A stretch of 64,000 nucleotides of DNA from Hymenobacter gummosus (GTDB taxonomy: Bacteria > Bacteroidota > Bacteroidia > Cytophagales > Hymenobacteraceae). The position numbers and the translations under genes are program-made. Under the pieces are notes generated by a model that saw only the letters and a program-made list of their open reading frames with translations, was not told the DNA's origin and did not search any database. The stretch spans positions 62,001 to 126,000 of the forward strand of contig NZ_RXOF01000013.1 in NCBI RefSeq assembly GCF_003970915.1, read 5' to 3'. This document shows positions 30,129 through 38,651 of this stretch, in pieces. Each line of letters opens with the position of its first letter. Within the stretch, counting starts at the first letter, position 1.

Positions 30129-31304
30129 GTGCGTTGTTCGTTTCTTCTTCTATCCGCGCTGGCGTTGCCGGCCGTCGGTAGCGCGCAAAGCGTCCTTTTC
30201 CAACCTGGCTACGTGGTGCGCAGCGCCGCCCCCACCGACACCATCCGCGGCTACGTCGACACGTACCGGGGCACGCACCGCTGGGGCTTCGTGCGTTTCC
30301 GCGCGACGCCGGATGGCGCCACCGAAGTGCTGCACACGCGCGAGCTACAGGCCGTAGGCACGGCCGATGGCCGGCAGGTGTTGCGCACGCGCCCGGTCAG
30401 CGGCGACAGTCTGCGCCTGCTGGAAGTGGTGGCCGATGGCCCCCTGAACCTGTATTACGGCTACTCGCCGCGCGCCGACGTGGATTTCTTTCTGCAGCAA
30501 AACGGGGGCGAGGTACTGCCGCTACGCCGCACCCAGTTCCTGCCCGTGCTGCAGAGCGTAATGGCGGGCTGCCCCACGCTCGCCGTCAACGGTGGCAAGC
30601 AGCGCCTGCAGTACGCGCGCCAACCGCTGGCCCAGCTTGTCGATGCCTACAACCGCTGCTCTACCGTGGCCGGGAAAGCCCACCGCTACCCCGGCGCCCG
30701 GCCGCCCCGCCCCGAAATAGGCGTGCGCGCGGGGCTGCAGCGCAGCCAGCTCTGGTACGAAGACAATGGCCACGCTTTCGGCTACCAGAAGCCGGATGCC
30801 AACACCAACTTTACGGGTGCCGTCCAGCTCACCCTGCCCATCGGCGGGAGCTTCCGGGCCGTGGTGGAGGGCGCCTACAGCCAGGCACACTCCTACGTGC
30901 AGGTGCACGACTTGCCGCGGGCGTCCGTCAACTACTTCACGCGCAGCGCCGATTTAAAGGCCAGCTACCTGCAAGTGCCCCTGATGCTGCGCTGGCAGGT
31001 GGGCCGGGAGGGGCGGCTGGTGCGCCCCTTCGTGGAGGCCGGTGGGGGCCTGAACGTGGTGCTGAACTACCGGGCCTGGTACACCGAAACGCCCGATGTG
31101 TCTTACGACAAGGCCGACGCCTACGATTTGGGAATGGACCGCGTGCAATTCATGGTGCGCGGGGGCGGGGGCGTCGATGTGCGGACGCCCATTGGCAAGC
31201 TGGGCGTAGCCCTGCACACCCAACGCGTGAGCATCGGCAGCCCGCGGGAGAAAACCGCCTTCCGCCTGCTGCAATCGGATTTGTCCCTGTCTTATATGTG
31301 GTAA
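30129..31304 (+). CDS. Outer-membrane beta-barrel (PorT-like) protein, paralog
   Basis: A 391-residue exported protein starting with GTG (MRCSFLLLSALALPAVGSAQ). The N-terminal region matches its neighbour at 28443 in order and spacing: FQPGYVVRSAAPTDTIRGYVDTYRG, FLPVLQSVMAGCPTLAVNGGKQRLQYARQPLAQLVDAYNRC. The C-terminal barrel has strands EIGVRAGLQRSQLWYE, FTGAVQLTLPIGGSFRAVVEGAY and FRLLQSDLSLSYMW with a terminal Trp. The GTG start is accepted because it directly opens a good signal peptide and no in-frame ATG lies close. Function unknown. Confidence 0.77.
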   Translation: MRCSFLLLSALALPAVGSAQSVLFQPGYVVRSAAPTDTIRGYVDTYRGTHRWGFVRFRATPDGATEVLHTRELQAVGTADGRQVLRTRPVSGDSLRLLEVVADGPLNLYYGYSPRADVDFFLQQNGGEVLPLRRTQFLPVLQSVMAGCPTLAVNGGKQRLQYARQPLAQLVDAYNRCSTVAGKAHRYPGARPPRPEIGVRAGLQRSQLWYEDNGHAFGYQKPDANTNFTGAVQLTLPIGGSFRAVVEGAYSQAHSYVQVHDLPRASVNYFTRSADLKASYLQVPLMLRWQVGREGRLVRPFVEAGGGLNVVLNYRAWYTETPDVSYDKADAYDLGMDRVQFMVRGGGGVDVRTPIGKLGVALHTQRVSIGSPREKTAFRLLQSDLSLSYMW

Positions 31305-31397
31305 TTTCTAGCCGCCTTGCGCACCTGACAGGTGCTAGTTGCGCGCTTTGCTTACCTTCCCACCCAACCACTTCACCTCTTAAACTTTCTAACTCTT

Positions 31398-31706
31398 ATG
31401 GAGCAATCCTACACGTCGCCGACCGGTATGCCGCCGGGCAGCCCCCGCCCCAAAAACTGGCTGGTCGAATCCATTCTGGTAACGCTGTTTTGCTGCCTGC
31501 CATTCGGTATCGTGGCCATTATCAACGCGGCCAGCGTGAATACCAAGTACGATGCGGGTGACTACGCCGGCGCCCAAGAAGCATCCGCCCAAGCCGGCAA
31601 GTGGGTCAAGTATGGACTTTACGCCGCCATTGCCCAGGTCGCCCTTGGCATTATCCTGTCGGTGATGGGCGTATTCGGCGGCATGATGAGCGGTCTGGCC
31701 TCGTAG
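31398..31706 (+). CDS. CD225/dispanin family membrane protein
   Basis: A 102-residue protein with two membrane segments. PKNWLVESILVTLFCCLPFGIVAIINAASVNTKY is the CD225 signature (intramembrane segment with the CC-PFG motif), and GLYAAIAQVALGIILSVMGVFGG is the second helix. The eukaryotic IFITM family shares this fold; bacterial roles are unknown. The ATG at 31398 begins just before the short polar N-terminus. It is one base away from the DUF2752 gene, a pairing often seen in Bacteroidota. Confidence 0.9.
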   Translation: MEQSYTSPTGMPPGSPRPKNWLVESILVTLFCCLPFGIVAIINAASVNTKYDAGDYAGAQEASAQAGKWVKYGLYAAIAQVALGIILSVMGVFGGMMSGLAS

Positions 31707-31707
31707 C

Positions 31708-32151
31708 ATGTCCCTCACCACCAACTTTGTAGCGCCGCTTCGGGCACTGCCGCCGGCCCGTTTGCTCGGGCTGGGGCTGTTGTTCGGAGCGGCGCTGCTG
31801 TTTGTTACCGTTTACTACCGCCTCGACCCGGCCCGGCATTTCTTTCCGCGCTGCCCGCTGCATTGGCTGACTGGCCTGCACTGCCCCGGCTGCGGCACGC
31901 AGCGCGCCCTGCACGCGCTGCTGCACGGCCACTGGCAACAAGCAGCCGGCCACAATCTGCTGGCGGCCCTGTACGCGCCGGTGCTAGTCTTTGGGGCAGC
32001 CGAGCGCGTGCGCGCGGAGTTGACCGGGCGGCCCCGGCGTACTTCGTTTTTGTACCGGCCCTGGTTTGGCTGGCTTACGGTGACGCTGGTGCTGTCGTTT
32101 GCCGTGCTGCGCAACCTGCCAGGGCCGCTGGGTCACTGGCTGGCACCTTAA
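31708..32151 (+). CDS. DUF2752 membrane protein
   Basis: A 147-residue integral membrane protein. The core FPRCPLHWLTGLHCPGCGTQRALHALLHG carries the DUF2752 CPxCG and TRA-like motifs after the first helix. Further helices are at about 80-95 and 117-135. No reaction is known for this family. It starts two bases after the CD225 stop codon, so the two are surely co-translated, and it ends before a strong terminator. Confidence 0.9.
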   Translation: MSLTTNFVAPLRALPPARLLGLGLLFGAALLFVTVYYRLDPARHFFPRCPLHWLTGLHCPGCGTQRALHALLHGHWQQAAGHNLLAALYAPVLVFGAAERVRAELTGRPRRTSFLYRPWFGWLTVTLVLSFAVLRNLPGPLGHWLAP

Positions 32152-32163
32152 GCCTCCTGACAT

Positions 32164-32200
32164 AAAAAAGCCCCTGCTCAACCAAGCAGGGGCTTTTTTT
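32164..32200. terminator. Bidirectional terminator between convergent genes
   Basis: GCCCCTGCT (32170-32178) pairs with AGCAGGGGC (32185-32193). An A run lies on the left and a T run on the right, so it can serve both the DUF2752 gene (plus) and the T9SS protein gene (minus). Confidence 0.88.
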
Positions 32201-32212
32201 GTGCTACCGGGG

Positions 32213-33745
32213 CTATTGCGCCGCCATTACTTTCAGCACCTGGCTGCGGCCGTCTACTGTCAGCTGCAGGGTGTACAGGCCGGCGGCCAGCGCGGGCACG
32301 GCCAGGGTCAGTTGCTGCGCGCCGGCCGCCACCGGGGCCGTTTGCCGGTGCACCAGCTGGCCCAGGCCGTTGAACAGGCGTACCTCCACCGGCTGGGCCC
32401 GTTGCGCCTCGAAGCGCACCATCAGCTCCCGCGCGAAGGGGTTCGGGAAGGCGGCCGTGCTGGCGGCCGGGCGGTAGTCGGCAGCTTTCAGAATGTTGGC
32501 GAAGGTGCGCATACTGCCCCAGGTTTCGGTGCCGCTGGAGGTGGGCAGATTAACCTTGCGGTAGCCCAGCAGGGTATTGAGCTGCTCGTAGTAAACGCCC
32601 CCGGTGTAGGACAATACCAGCCCCAGGCCCGCCGCGTAACGGCGGCCACTTTCGTTGTCGATGATGGAGCCGAGCTGCAGACTGTCGCCGGTAGCGGGCA
32701 GGCACACCTGCCGCATGATGACGTCCTGCACTTTGCGGCCCCGGTACTCGGCCGTGCGCCAGCCGGCCCGGGTGAGGGGCCGCCAGATTTGCCCGGCAGG
32801 CCCACCCACCGCGTCGGTGAGCTGGCTAAGCAGGCTTTCGTCGGTGGCGGCCACTGTGAGACTGTGGGTGGAGCCGGCAGTGAGCACGGTGCCGGGCGTG
32901 TTCTGGCAGAAGCCTGCCGGGGAGCCGGGCCTGCCGTAATTTCGCGTCAGCACCCGGCGCCAGATGGTGTAGCGCACCGTGTCGCCCTGGGCACTGAGGC
33001 GGCGGGTGAGCACGCTGTCCCGGGTCCAGCTTTCGGAGCAGATGTCGCCCCCGCTGGTGGTGCGCTGCTGGGCGTAGCGCAAAAACACGTCGCCGGGCTG
33101 GTAGTCGTGAATGGCGTAGTGGCCCACGGCGGGCTGGCCTACCCAGCGGCCCGCCACCTGCAGCGCCGTCAGGGCAAGGCGGCGCGGGCGCTGCCCGTTC
33201 AGGTAGCTGCCCAGCGCGGGCCCCTCCACAAAGCCGAACTGCTTGCTCAGCAGCAGCGTCTGCCCGTCGGAAAAGGTGATGGTGGTTATCGAGTCCGGCA
33301 CGCCGAGCACCGTGCCCACGCCGCGGGCGGTGGTGCGGGCCGTCAGCCCGGCGGCCGTGGCCGTCCACACCTGGTTGAGCGGGGCCTGGGTTTTGAGCAG
33401 CAGGGTACGCCCGTTGGCCGCGCGCAGCTCGTATTCGTGCCGGCGGTAACCGATGACGACGGTGGCGCCGAACAGCCCGTCGGGCCGCGCCACTTGCTCG
33501 GCCCGGCAGGCGCTGGCCCACCGCGTCGGGATGCCCACCACGCGGCCGCTGAAGCGCCCGAGCGAGTCGGGGGAAGTGACGGGGCCGGCGTAGCTCAGGC
33601 GCACGGTGTGGGTGGTGTCGCCGGGCGTGCCCACCTCGCTTAGCTGGTATAGCACGCCAGCCCGCAGCAGCGGGCGGTAGATGGTCTGGGCCGGGGCCGC
33701 GGAGGCTAGCAGCAGCCCGCAGAGGCAGGCGTACAGGTGTTTCAT
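32213..33745 (-). CDS. Secreted protein with T9SS type A C-terminal sorting domain
   Basis: A 510-residue exported protein. The signal sequence is MKHLYACLCGLLLASAAPAQ. A large beta-rich central region has no recognised catalytic motif. The C-terminal sorting domain (about 425-510) reads AFPNPFARELMVRF, VEVRLFNGLGQLVHRQ, LAAGLYTLQLTVDGRSQVLKVMAAQ, the normal pattern for T9SS cargo cleaved and anchored or released at the cell surface. Cys residues near QNTPG and ICSES could form disulfides. The ATG at 33745 starts the signal peptide. It is convergent with the DUF2752 gene. Function unknown. Confidence 0.83.
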   Translation of the reverse strand: MKHLYACLCGLLLASAAPAQTIYRPLLRAGVLYQLSEVGTPGDTTHTVRLSYAGPVTSPDSLGRFSGRVVGIPTRWASACRAEQVARPDGLFGATVVIGYRRHEYELRAANGRTLLLKTQAPLNQVWTATAAGLTARTTARGVGTVLGVPDSITTITFSDGQTLLLSKQFGFVEGPALGSYLNGQRPRRLALTALQVAGRWVGQPAVGHYAIHDYQPGDVFLRYAQQRTTSGGDICSESWTRDSVLTRRLSAQGDTVRYTIWRRVLTRNYGRPGSPAGFCQNTPGTVLTAGSTHSLTVAATDESLLSQLTDAVGGPAGQIWRPLTRAGWRTAEYRGRKVQDVIMRQVCLPATGDSLQLGSIIDNESGRRYAAGLGLVLSYTGGVYYEQLNTLLGYRKVNLPTSSGTETWGSMRTFANILKAADYRPAASTAAFPNPFARELMVRFEAQRAQPVEVRLFNGLGQLVHRQTAPVAAGAQQLTLAVPALAAGLYTLQLTVDGRSQVLKVMAAQ

Positions 33746-33884
33746 AAAACGCGGAAAATGAAGAAAATAAATACGGCCGCAGATTACGCATAAGCCCGCG
33801 AACAAGCAAGCCGGCCGGCCCGCACAACTCCGCTTCCGGGCCTGCGTACCTAGCGCGTTGCCCAGCCGCTTCTTCCCCCCTTAT

Positions 33885-36230
33885 ATGACTCGTTTTCTTC
33901 GCCTTCCCCTAGGCTTACTGTTGTGTTGCGCCCTGCTGCTGGCCCACCCAGCCCAAGCCCAGAAAGTGGGTTTGGTGCTCAGCGGCGGCGGTGCCAAGGG
34001 CCTGGCCCACGTGGGCGTGCTCAAAGTGCTTGAGCAAAACCGTATTCCCATCGATTACATCGTGGGCACCAGCATGGGCGCCATCGTCGGCGGGCTGTAC
34101 GCGGCCGGCTACTCGCCCAAGGAAATTGAGGAAATTGTCATCAGCCCGCAGTTTCAGGACTGGGTGGCCGGCCGCCCGCTCGAAGGCAAGGTCTTCAACT
34201 ACTACGACGCCGACCCCTCCCCCGCCGCCCTGCACCTGCGCCTGGCCCTCGACTCGACCCTGAAAGCCCGCGTGACGCCCAAGCTGGTGGACGACGTGAC
34301 GCTGAACTACGTGCTGGCCACCATGCTGGCTCCGGCCGGCGCCATTTCCGGCTACGATTTCAACAAGCTCTTCGTGCCCTACCGGGCCGTGGCTTCCGAG
34401 GTGTTTACCCGCGAGAAAGTGGTGCAGCGCAGCGGCTCCCTGTCCGACGCGGTGCGCAACTCCATGGCCTTCCCGCTGGCCTTCCGCCCCATCCGCCAGC
34501 CCGACGGCCGCTACCTGTTCGACGGAGCCGTGGTTGATAACTTTCCCACCGGCGTGATGAAGGAGGAGTTCAAGCCCGATATCATCATCGGGGTGAACGT
34601 GGGCGACGTGGCCTTCAAGAACTATCCGAAGAACCAGGATGACGCCCTGCTCACCGGCACGCTCATTTTCCTGGGCTCGAACGCGGCCGATACCTTGTCG
34701 GTGGGCCGCAACGGCATTTTCATTCAGCCGGATCTGCAGGGCATCACGGCCGGCGACTTCGGCAAGGTGCGCAAGCTGGTGAGCCTGGGCGAGCAGGCGG
34801 CCAGCGCCAAGCTGGCGCTGACGCTGCAGCGCATTCCGCGCCGCGAGGATACGCTGGCCCTGCAGCAGCGCCGCCGCGCCTTCCAGGAGCGCGCCCCCAA
34901 GCCCGACTTTAAGGAAATTCGGGTGCAGGGCATTCCGCAGGTGCAACAGAAGTTCGTCACGCGCTTTTTCCGCCGCACCGGCTCCTCCTACACGCCCTCC
35001 GACATCGAGGAAGGCTACTACCGCCTCGTCAACAACGACTTTTTCAACAACGTGTACCCGCGCATCCGCTACGACCGGAAGCAGGAGGGCTACGTGCTGA
35101 GCATGGATGCGCGCCAGAACTCCAACCTCACCACCGATTTGGGCGTGCTGCTGACCACGCGCTCCATGAGCAACTTCTACCTCGGCGCCGCTTACCGCTA
35201 CCTCAACCGCTACCTGTACACCATCAAGGCCGACGCCACCATCGGGCGCTTCTACAACGGGGCCGAGGGCTCGTTCCGGGTCAGCATTCCGGGCCGCATT
35301 CCGTTCTACGTCGAGCCGACCATCATCTTCAACAACTTTAACTACCAGGATACCGGCGGCTTGCTCGGCACCGAGCGGGCCAGCAACACGGCCCTGCAGC
35401 AGCGCGACCTGAAAACCTTCGTGCAGGTGGGCATCAGCCCCAACTACCGCAGCCGCTACATCCTCAGCTTCGGGGCGTTTACCAACCGCGACCGGTTTAC
35501 CAACTCCGACCAGATCCGCACCGACGACGTACTCGACCAGAACCGCTTCCAGGGCTTCACCGGGGCCGTCACGTTTCAGCGCAACTCCCTGAACCGCCGC
35601 CAGTACGCCACCCGCGGCCGCCGGGCCGAGTTCAGCTTCCGCGCCGTGACGGGCCAGGAAAAATACGAGCCTGGCTCCACGGCCGACAGCCTCGAAGGCC
35701 GCGAGCGAAACCACCAGTGGCTGCAGGGCAAGCTGTTCACGGAGCAGTACTTCAGCCTGAACAAGGCCGACACCGTGGGCGCCCGCACCCACGCCTGGGG
35801 CTACATGACGGAGCTGGTGGCCACCACCCAGGGGCTGTTTTCCACCTACCGCTCCACGCTCACCGTGTCGCCGGCTTTCCTGCCCCTGCCCGACTCGCGC
35901 ACCATCTTCCTCGACAACTACCGCGGCACGGCCTACGCCGCCGCCGGCCTGCGCTACGTGAAGGCCATTGCAGGCACGCTAGAATGGCGCACCGAGGCCT
36001 ACGCCCACCTGTTTGTGCGTCCCTGGGACCGGCGCCCCGACAACCCGCTGCTGGCCCAGCGCACCAACTTCCTGAGCCGGCCTTACCTCACCGTGATGAC
36101 CGGCCTGCAGTACCAGACGCCCGTAGGGCCGGCGGCTCTGCAGTTCATTCACTACGACGAGCAGGAGCACCAGTTCGGCGTCTTCGCCCACATCGGCTAC
36201 GTGCTGTTCCGCGACCGGTCGCTGGACTAG
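33885..36230 (+). CDS. Patatin-like phospholipase fused to an Omp85-type barrel
   Basis: A 781-residue outer-membrane protein of the PlpD/type Vd-like architecture. The signal peptide ends AQAQ (residue 26). The patatin domain (27 to about 300) has the oxyanion loop GGGAKGLAHVG, the nucleophile S63 in GTSMGA and the catalytic D213 in DGAVVDNFP. A POTRA-like stretch follows (about 330-400, IRVQGIPQVQQKFVTRFF). A C-terminal 16-strand-type barrel extends to the end, including the surface-antigen pattern (RRQYATRGRRAEFSF) and a terminal FAHIGYVLFRDRSLD. Phospholipase activity is inferred from the intact dyad. The ATG at 33885 was preferred to an earlier in-frame start for signal-peptide reasons. 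Confidence 0.92.
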   Translation: MTRFLRLPLGLLLCCALLLAHPAQAQKVGLVLSGGGAKGLAHVGVLKVLEQNRIPIDYIVGTSMGAIVGGLYAAGYSPKEIEEIVISPQFQDWVAGRPLEGKVFNYYDADPSPAALHLRLALDSTLKARVTPKLVDDVTLNYVLATMLAPAGAISGYDFNKLFVPYRAVASEVFTREKVVQRSGSLSDAVRNSMAFPLAFRPIRQPDGRYLFDGAVVDNFPTGVMKEEFKPDIIIGVNVGDVAFKNYPKNQDDALLTGTLIFLGSNAADTLSVGRNGIFIQPDLQGITAGDFGKVRKLVSLGEQAASAKLALTLQRIPRREDTLALQQRRRAFQERAPKPDFKEIRVQGIPQVQQKFVTRFFRRTGSSYTPSDIEEGYYRLVNNDFFNNVYPRIRYDRKQEGYVLSMDARQNSNLTTDLGVLLTTRSMSNFYLGAAYRYLNRYLYTIKADATIGRFYNGAEGSFRVSIPGRIPFYVEPTIIFNNFNYQDTGGLLGTERASNTALQQRDLKTFVQVGISPNYRSRYILSFGAFTNRDRFTNSDQIRTDDVLDQNRFQGFTGAVTFQRNSLNRRQYATRGRRAEFSFRAVTGQEKYEPGSTADSLEGRERNHQWLQGKLFTEQYFSLNKADTVGARTHAWGYMTELVATTQGLFSTYRSTLTVSPAFLPLPDSRTIFLDNYRGTAYAAAGLRYVKAIAGTLEWRTEAYAHLFVRPWDRRPDNPLLAQRTNFLSRPYLTVMTGLQYQTPVGPAALQFIHYDEQEHQFGVFAHIGYVLFRDRSLD

Positions 36231-36257
36231 CCCCCTCCTGGCCCCGCCCCTTCGGCC

Positions 36258-36295
36258 GCCGCCCGGTTCCTGGTGGAACGGGGCGGCTGTTTCGT
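36258..36295 (+). terminator. Terminator of the patatin-Omp85 gene
   Basis: Arms 36258-36270 and 36275-36287 pair at 12 of 13 positions (GCCGCCCGGTTCC) with a 4-base loop, followed by TGTTTCGTTT. Confidence 0.65.
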
Positions 36296-36864
36296 TTGGC
36301 GCCGGCTCGGTCAGAGGGTCCATACCGGGGGCAGGTACCAGGCTACAGCCGGCCGACTCACCAAATTCCGGCGTTGACCGCCCACCACCCGTCGTTGACA
36401 GTATTTCGACGGGGCGGTAGCAGGGAGTGACTCTTCTTTGTGCGTGCCAGCCTCACCGGACGCCCCAGATGCGGCACTGCTTCTGGCAGTATACGGGGTA
36501 ATCAGCAGCAGCAGCCACAAAATGCCGGTTTCTCGTCCTCGTTTGGGTGGTAATCACTGCTCTCCAAGCCAAATAACCGGCCCGTTTTGGGAATAGTTGG
36601 GCTTAACCAACACACTCCATGAAGTTACGCATAAAAGCAAGTAAAATTATGCTTTAAACGGGTTATTTTACCACATTTAGCCGCACGAACTCCGCTTACC
36701 CCATTGCCCAATGCTTGTCACTGCATCGGGCTGCCGCCTCCCGCCTGCCTGCCTATTGCAACGCCGCTTTACCCGACCCGCTTTCGAGGGTTGGACAGTT
36801 TGTCGCACCCTCTGACTTCGCACCCCGCTTACTTTTTTCACACCCTTTTTCCATTCCTCTCCTA
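36296..36864. other. Long intergenic region before the tail-collar genes
   Basis: About 570 bases without a recognised gene. GC content drops strongly around 36520-36690 (for example GCAAGTAAAATTATGCTTTAAACGGG), as expected for a promoter or regulatory zone. No clean TAnnTTTG box, tRNA or repeat was identified. Weak short reading frames on both strands lack signal peptides or familiar motifs. Confidence 0.45.
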
Positions 36865-37401
36865 ATGGATGCATTCCTCGGTGAAATCCGCCCGGTCGGA
36901 TTCAATTATGCCCCCGCTAACTGGGCCTTGTGCCAGGGCCAGCTACTGCCCATCAGCCAATACTCTGCCCTGTTCAGCTTGCTGGGCACGATGTACGGGG
37001 GTGACGGCAAAACCACTTTTGCCTTACCCAACCTCTGCGGCCGGGCCGCCGTGTGCGCCGGCCAGGGCGCGGGCCTGACGAACTACGTTCCCGGCATGAC
37101 CCTGGGCTCAGAAAACGAGACGCTGCAACTCAGCCAGCTGCCGGCCCATACCCACGCATTTGCCGGTACCGTGCAGGCCAGCTCCGCTGCGGGGGCCTCC
37201 ACCCAGCCGTCGGGTAACTACTTCGCCAGCAATGGGCTCGACCAGTTCAGCGAAGAGCCGGGCACCAGCAAGATGGCCCCCGGCGCCATTGGCGGCGCCA
37301 GCACCCCGGCGGGCGACGGGCAGCCCCACCCCAACATGATGCCCTACCTGGCGGTGAACTTCGCCATTTGCCTGAACGGCATTTACCCGCAGCGCCCCTG
37401 A
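36865..37401 (+). CDS. Phage tail-collar domain protein (MdpB-like), copy 1
   Basis: A 178-residue protein with a tail-collar domain at the N-terminus: MDAFLGEIRPVGFNYAPANWALCQGQLLPISQYSALFSLLGTMYGGDGKTTFALPNLCGRAAV. The later part has LSQLPAHTHAFAGT (collar His motif) and a terminal MPYLAVNFAICLNGIYPQR. Such proteins occur in phage tails and as the microcystin-dependent protein family in bacteria. Their role in Bacteroidota is undefined. The ATG at 36865 is the conserved start shared by all three copies. First of three equal-length tandem copies. Confidence 0.9.
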   Translation: MDAFLGEIRPVGFNYAPANWALCQGQLLPISQYSALFSLLGTMYGGDGKTTFALPNLCGRAAVCAGQGAGLTNYVPGMTLGSENETLQLSQLPAHTHAFAGTVQASSAAGASTQPSGNYFASNGLDQFSEEPGTSKMAPGAIGGASTPAGDGQPHPNMMPYLAVNFAICLNGIYPQRP

Positions 37402-37444
37402 CCGCTGCGTCGAACCGCTTCCCCCTCATTTTCTTCCTTTTCTC

Positions 37445-37981
37445 ATGGATAACTACCTCGGAGAAATCCGCATGTTCGCCGGCAACTTCGCCCCCCAGGG
37501 CTGGTTTTTTTGTCAGGGCCAACTCCTGAGCATCTCGCAGTACGACGCGCTGTTTGCCCTGCTGGGCACCACCTACGGGGGCGACGGGATGACGACGTTT
37601 GCCCTGCCCAACATGCAGTCCCGCGTTATCGTCGGGCAGGGCCCGAGCCAGAGCGGCACCGCGTACCCGCGGGGCACGATGGGCGGTAGCGAAACCGTCG
37701 GGCTGACAACCCAGCAGATGCCCGCGCACAGCCACGCGGTCAAGCCCGTGCTGAACGCCAACCAGGGCGGCCCTGTCACCAACAACCCCGTCCAGGCCCT
37801 GCCCGCCACCAGCGCCACCGATGCCTACAACGCCACCGCGGGCGCCAGTATGGGGGCGGGGGCCATTGCCGATGCCCAGTTGGGGCCAGCCGGCAACAGC
37901 CAGCCGCACAACAACCTGCAGCCCGTGCAGGCCATCAACTACATCATCGCCTGGGAGGGCATTTACCCCTCGACAAACTAA
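37445..37981 (+). CDS. Phage tail-collar domain protein (MdpB-like), copy 2
   Basis: A 178-residue paralog beginning MDNYLGEIRMFAGNFAPQGWFFCQGQLLSISQYDALFALLGTTYGGDGMTTFALPN. It has the GLTTQQMPAHSHAVKPVLNA collar-type His block and the end VQAINYIIAWEGIYPSTN. It lies 43 bases after copy 1, with no other gene of a phage tail (sheath, tube, baseplate, tape measure) anywhere near. A stand-alone structural or surface role is likelier than prophage origin. Confidence 0.9.
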   Translation: MDNYLGEIRMFAGNFAPQGWFFCQGQLLSISQYDALFALLGTTYGGDGMTTFALPNMQSRVIVGQGPSQSGTAYPRGTMGGSETVGLTTQQMPAHSHAVKPVLNANQGGPVTNNPVQALPATSATDAYNATAGASMGAGAIADAQLGPAGNSQPHNNLQPVQAINYIIAWEGIYPSTN

Positions 37982-38029
37982 GTCGCCGCCGCGCGGCCCG
38001 TTTTCTTTCCACGCCTACGCTTTCTTCCT

Positions 38030-38566
38030 ATGGAACCTTATCTGGGCGAGATTCGCCTGTTCGGCTTCGGCCAAACGCCCCGGGGCTGGATGCCCTGCAG
38101 CGGGCAGCTGCTGCCCATCAACCAAAACCAGGCCCTGTTTGCTCTGCTGGGCACCACCTACGGCGGCAACGGCGTCAACACTTTCGCGCTGCCCAACCTG
38201 AACGGGCGCGTCATGCTCGGCACGGGCCAATCGGCCAGCAGTGGGGCCACCTACTCCTGGGGCCAGGTGGGCGGGGCGGAAAGCGTCACGCTGCTGGCGG
38301 GGCAGATGCCCGCGCACCAGCACATGCTCAGCGCCACGCTGTACGCCACCAACTCGGCGGACCAAAACTCGCCGGCCGGTAACTACCTCAGCCAGAGCAC
38401 CAACAACCAGTTCAGCACGAGCCCGGCCAATACCGGCATGGCCGCCGCCGCCATTCAGGGCACGGTCAGCAACGCCGGCGGCAGCCAGGCCCACGAAAAC
38501 CGCCAGCCCTTCATTGCCATGAACTACCAGATAGCAGTGCAGGGCATTTTCCCGTCGCGGGGCTAG
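38030..38566 (+). CDS. Phage tail-collar domain protein (MdpB-like), copy 3
   Basis: A 178-residue paralog beginning MEPYLGEIRLFGFGQTPRGWMPCSGQLLPINQNQALFALLGTTYGGNGVNTFALPN. Later blocks are LLAGQMPAHQHMLSATLYA and FIAMNYQIAVQGIFPSRG. It lies 48 bases after copy 2 and 85 bases before the formyltransferase gene. The three copies keep identical length but differ in the middle region (about 105-160), which would be the variable surface. Confidence 0.9.
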   Translation: MEPYLGEIRLFGFGQTPRGWMPCSGQLLPINQNQALFALLGTTYGGNGVNTFALPNLNGRVMLGTGQSASSGATYSWGQVGGAESVTLLAGQMPAHQHMLSATLYATNSADQNSPAGNYLSQSTNNQFSTSPANTGMAAAAIQGTVSNAGGSQAHENRQPFIAMNYQIAVQGIFPSRG

Positions 38567-38651
38567 CCCGACGCTTTCGGCACGCGCGCCGGCGCTGGGG
38601 CCTGCCGCCCCGGGGCCGGCGCCGTTGCCGCTGTTTCTATTACCCATTGCC

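Noticed and set aside
33915-35792. Minus-strand open frame of about 625 codons opposite the patatin-Omp85 gene
   Set aside because: Shadow of a clear plus-strand gene with an intact catalytic dyad.
36865-38566. Prophage or contractile injection system
   Set aside because: Only tail-collar proteins are present; no sheath, tube, baseplate, spike, tape-measure, capsid or integrase gene was seen.
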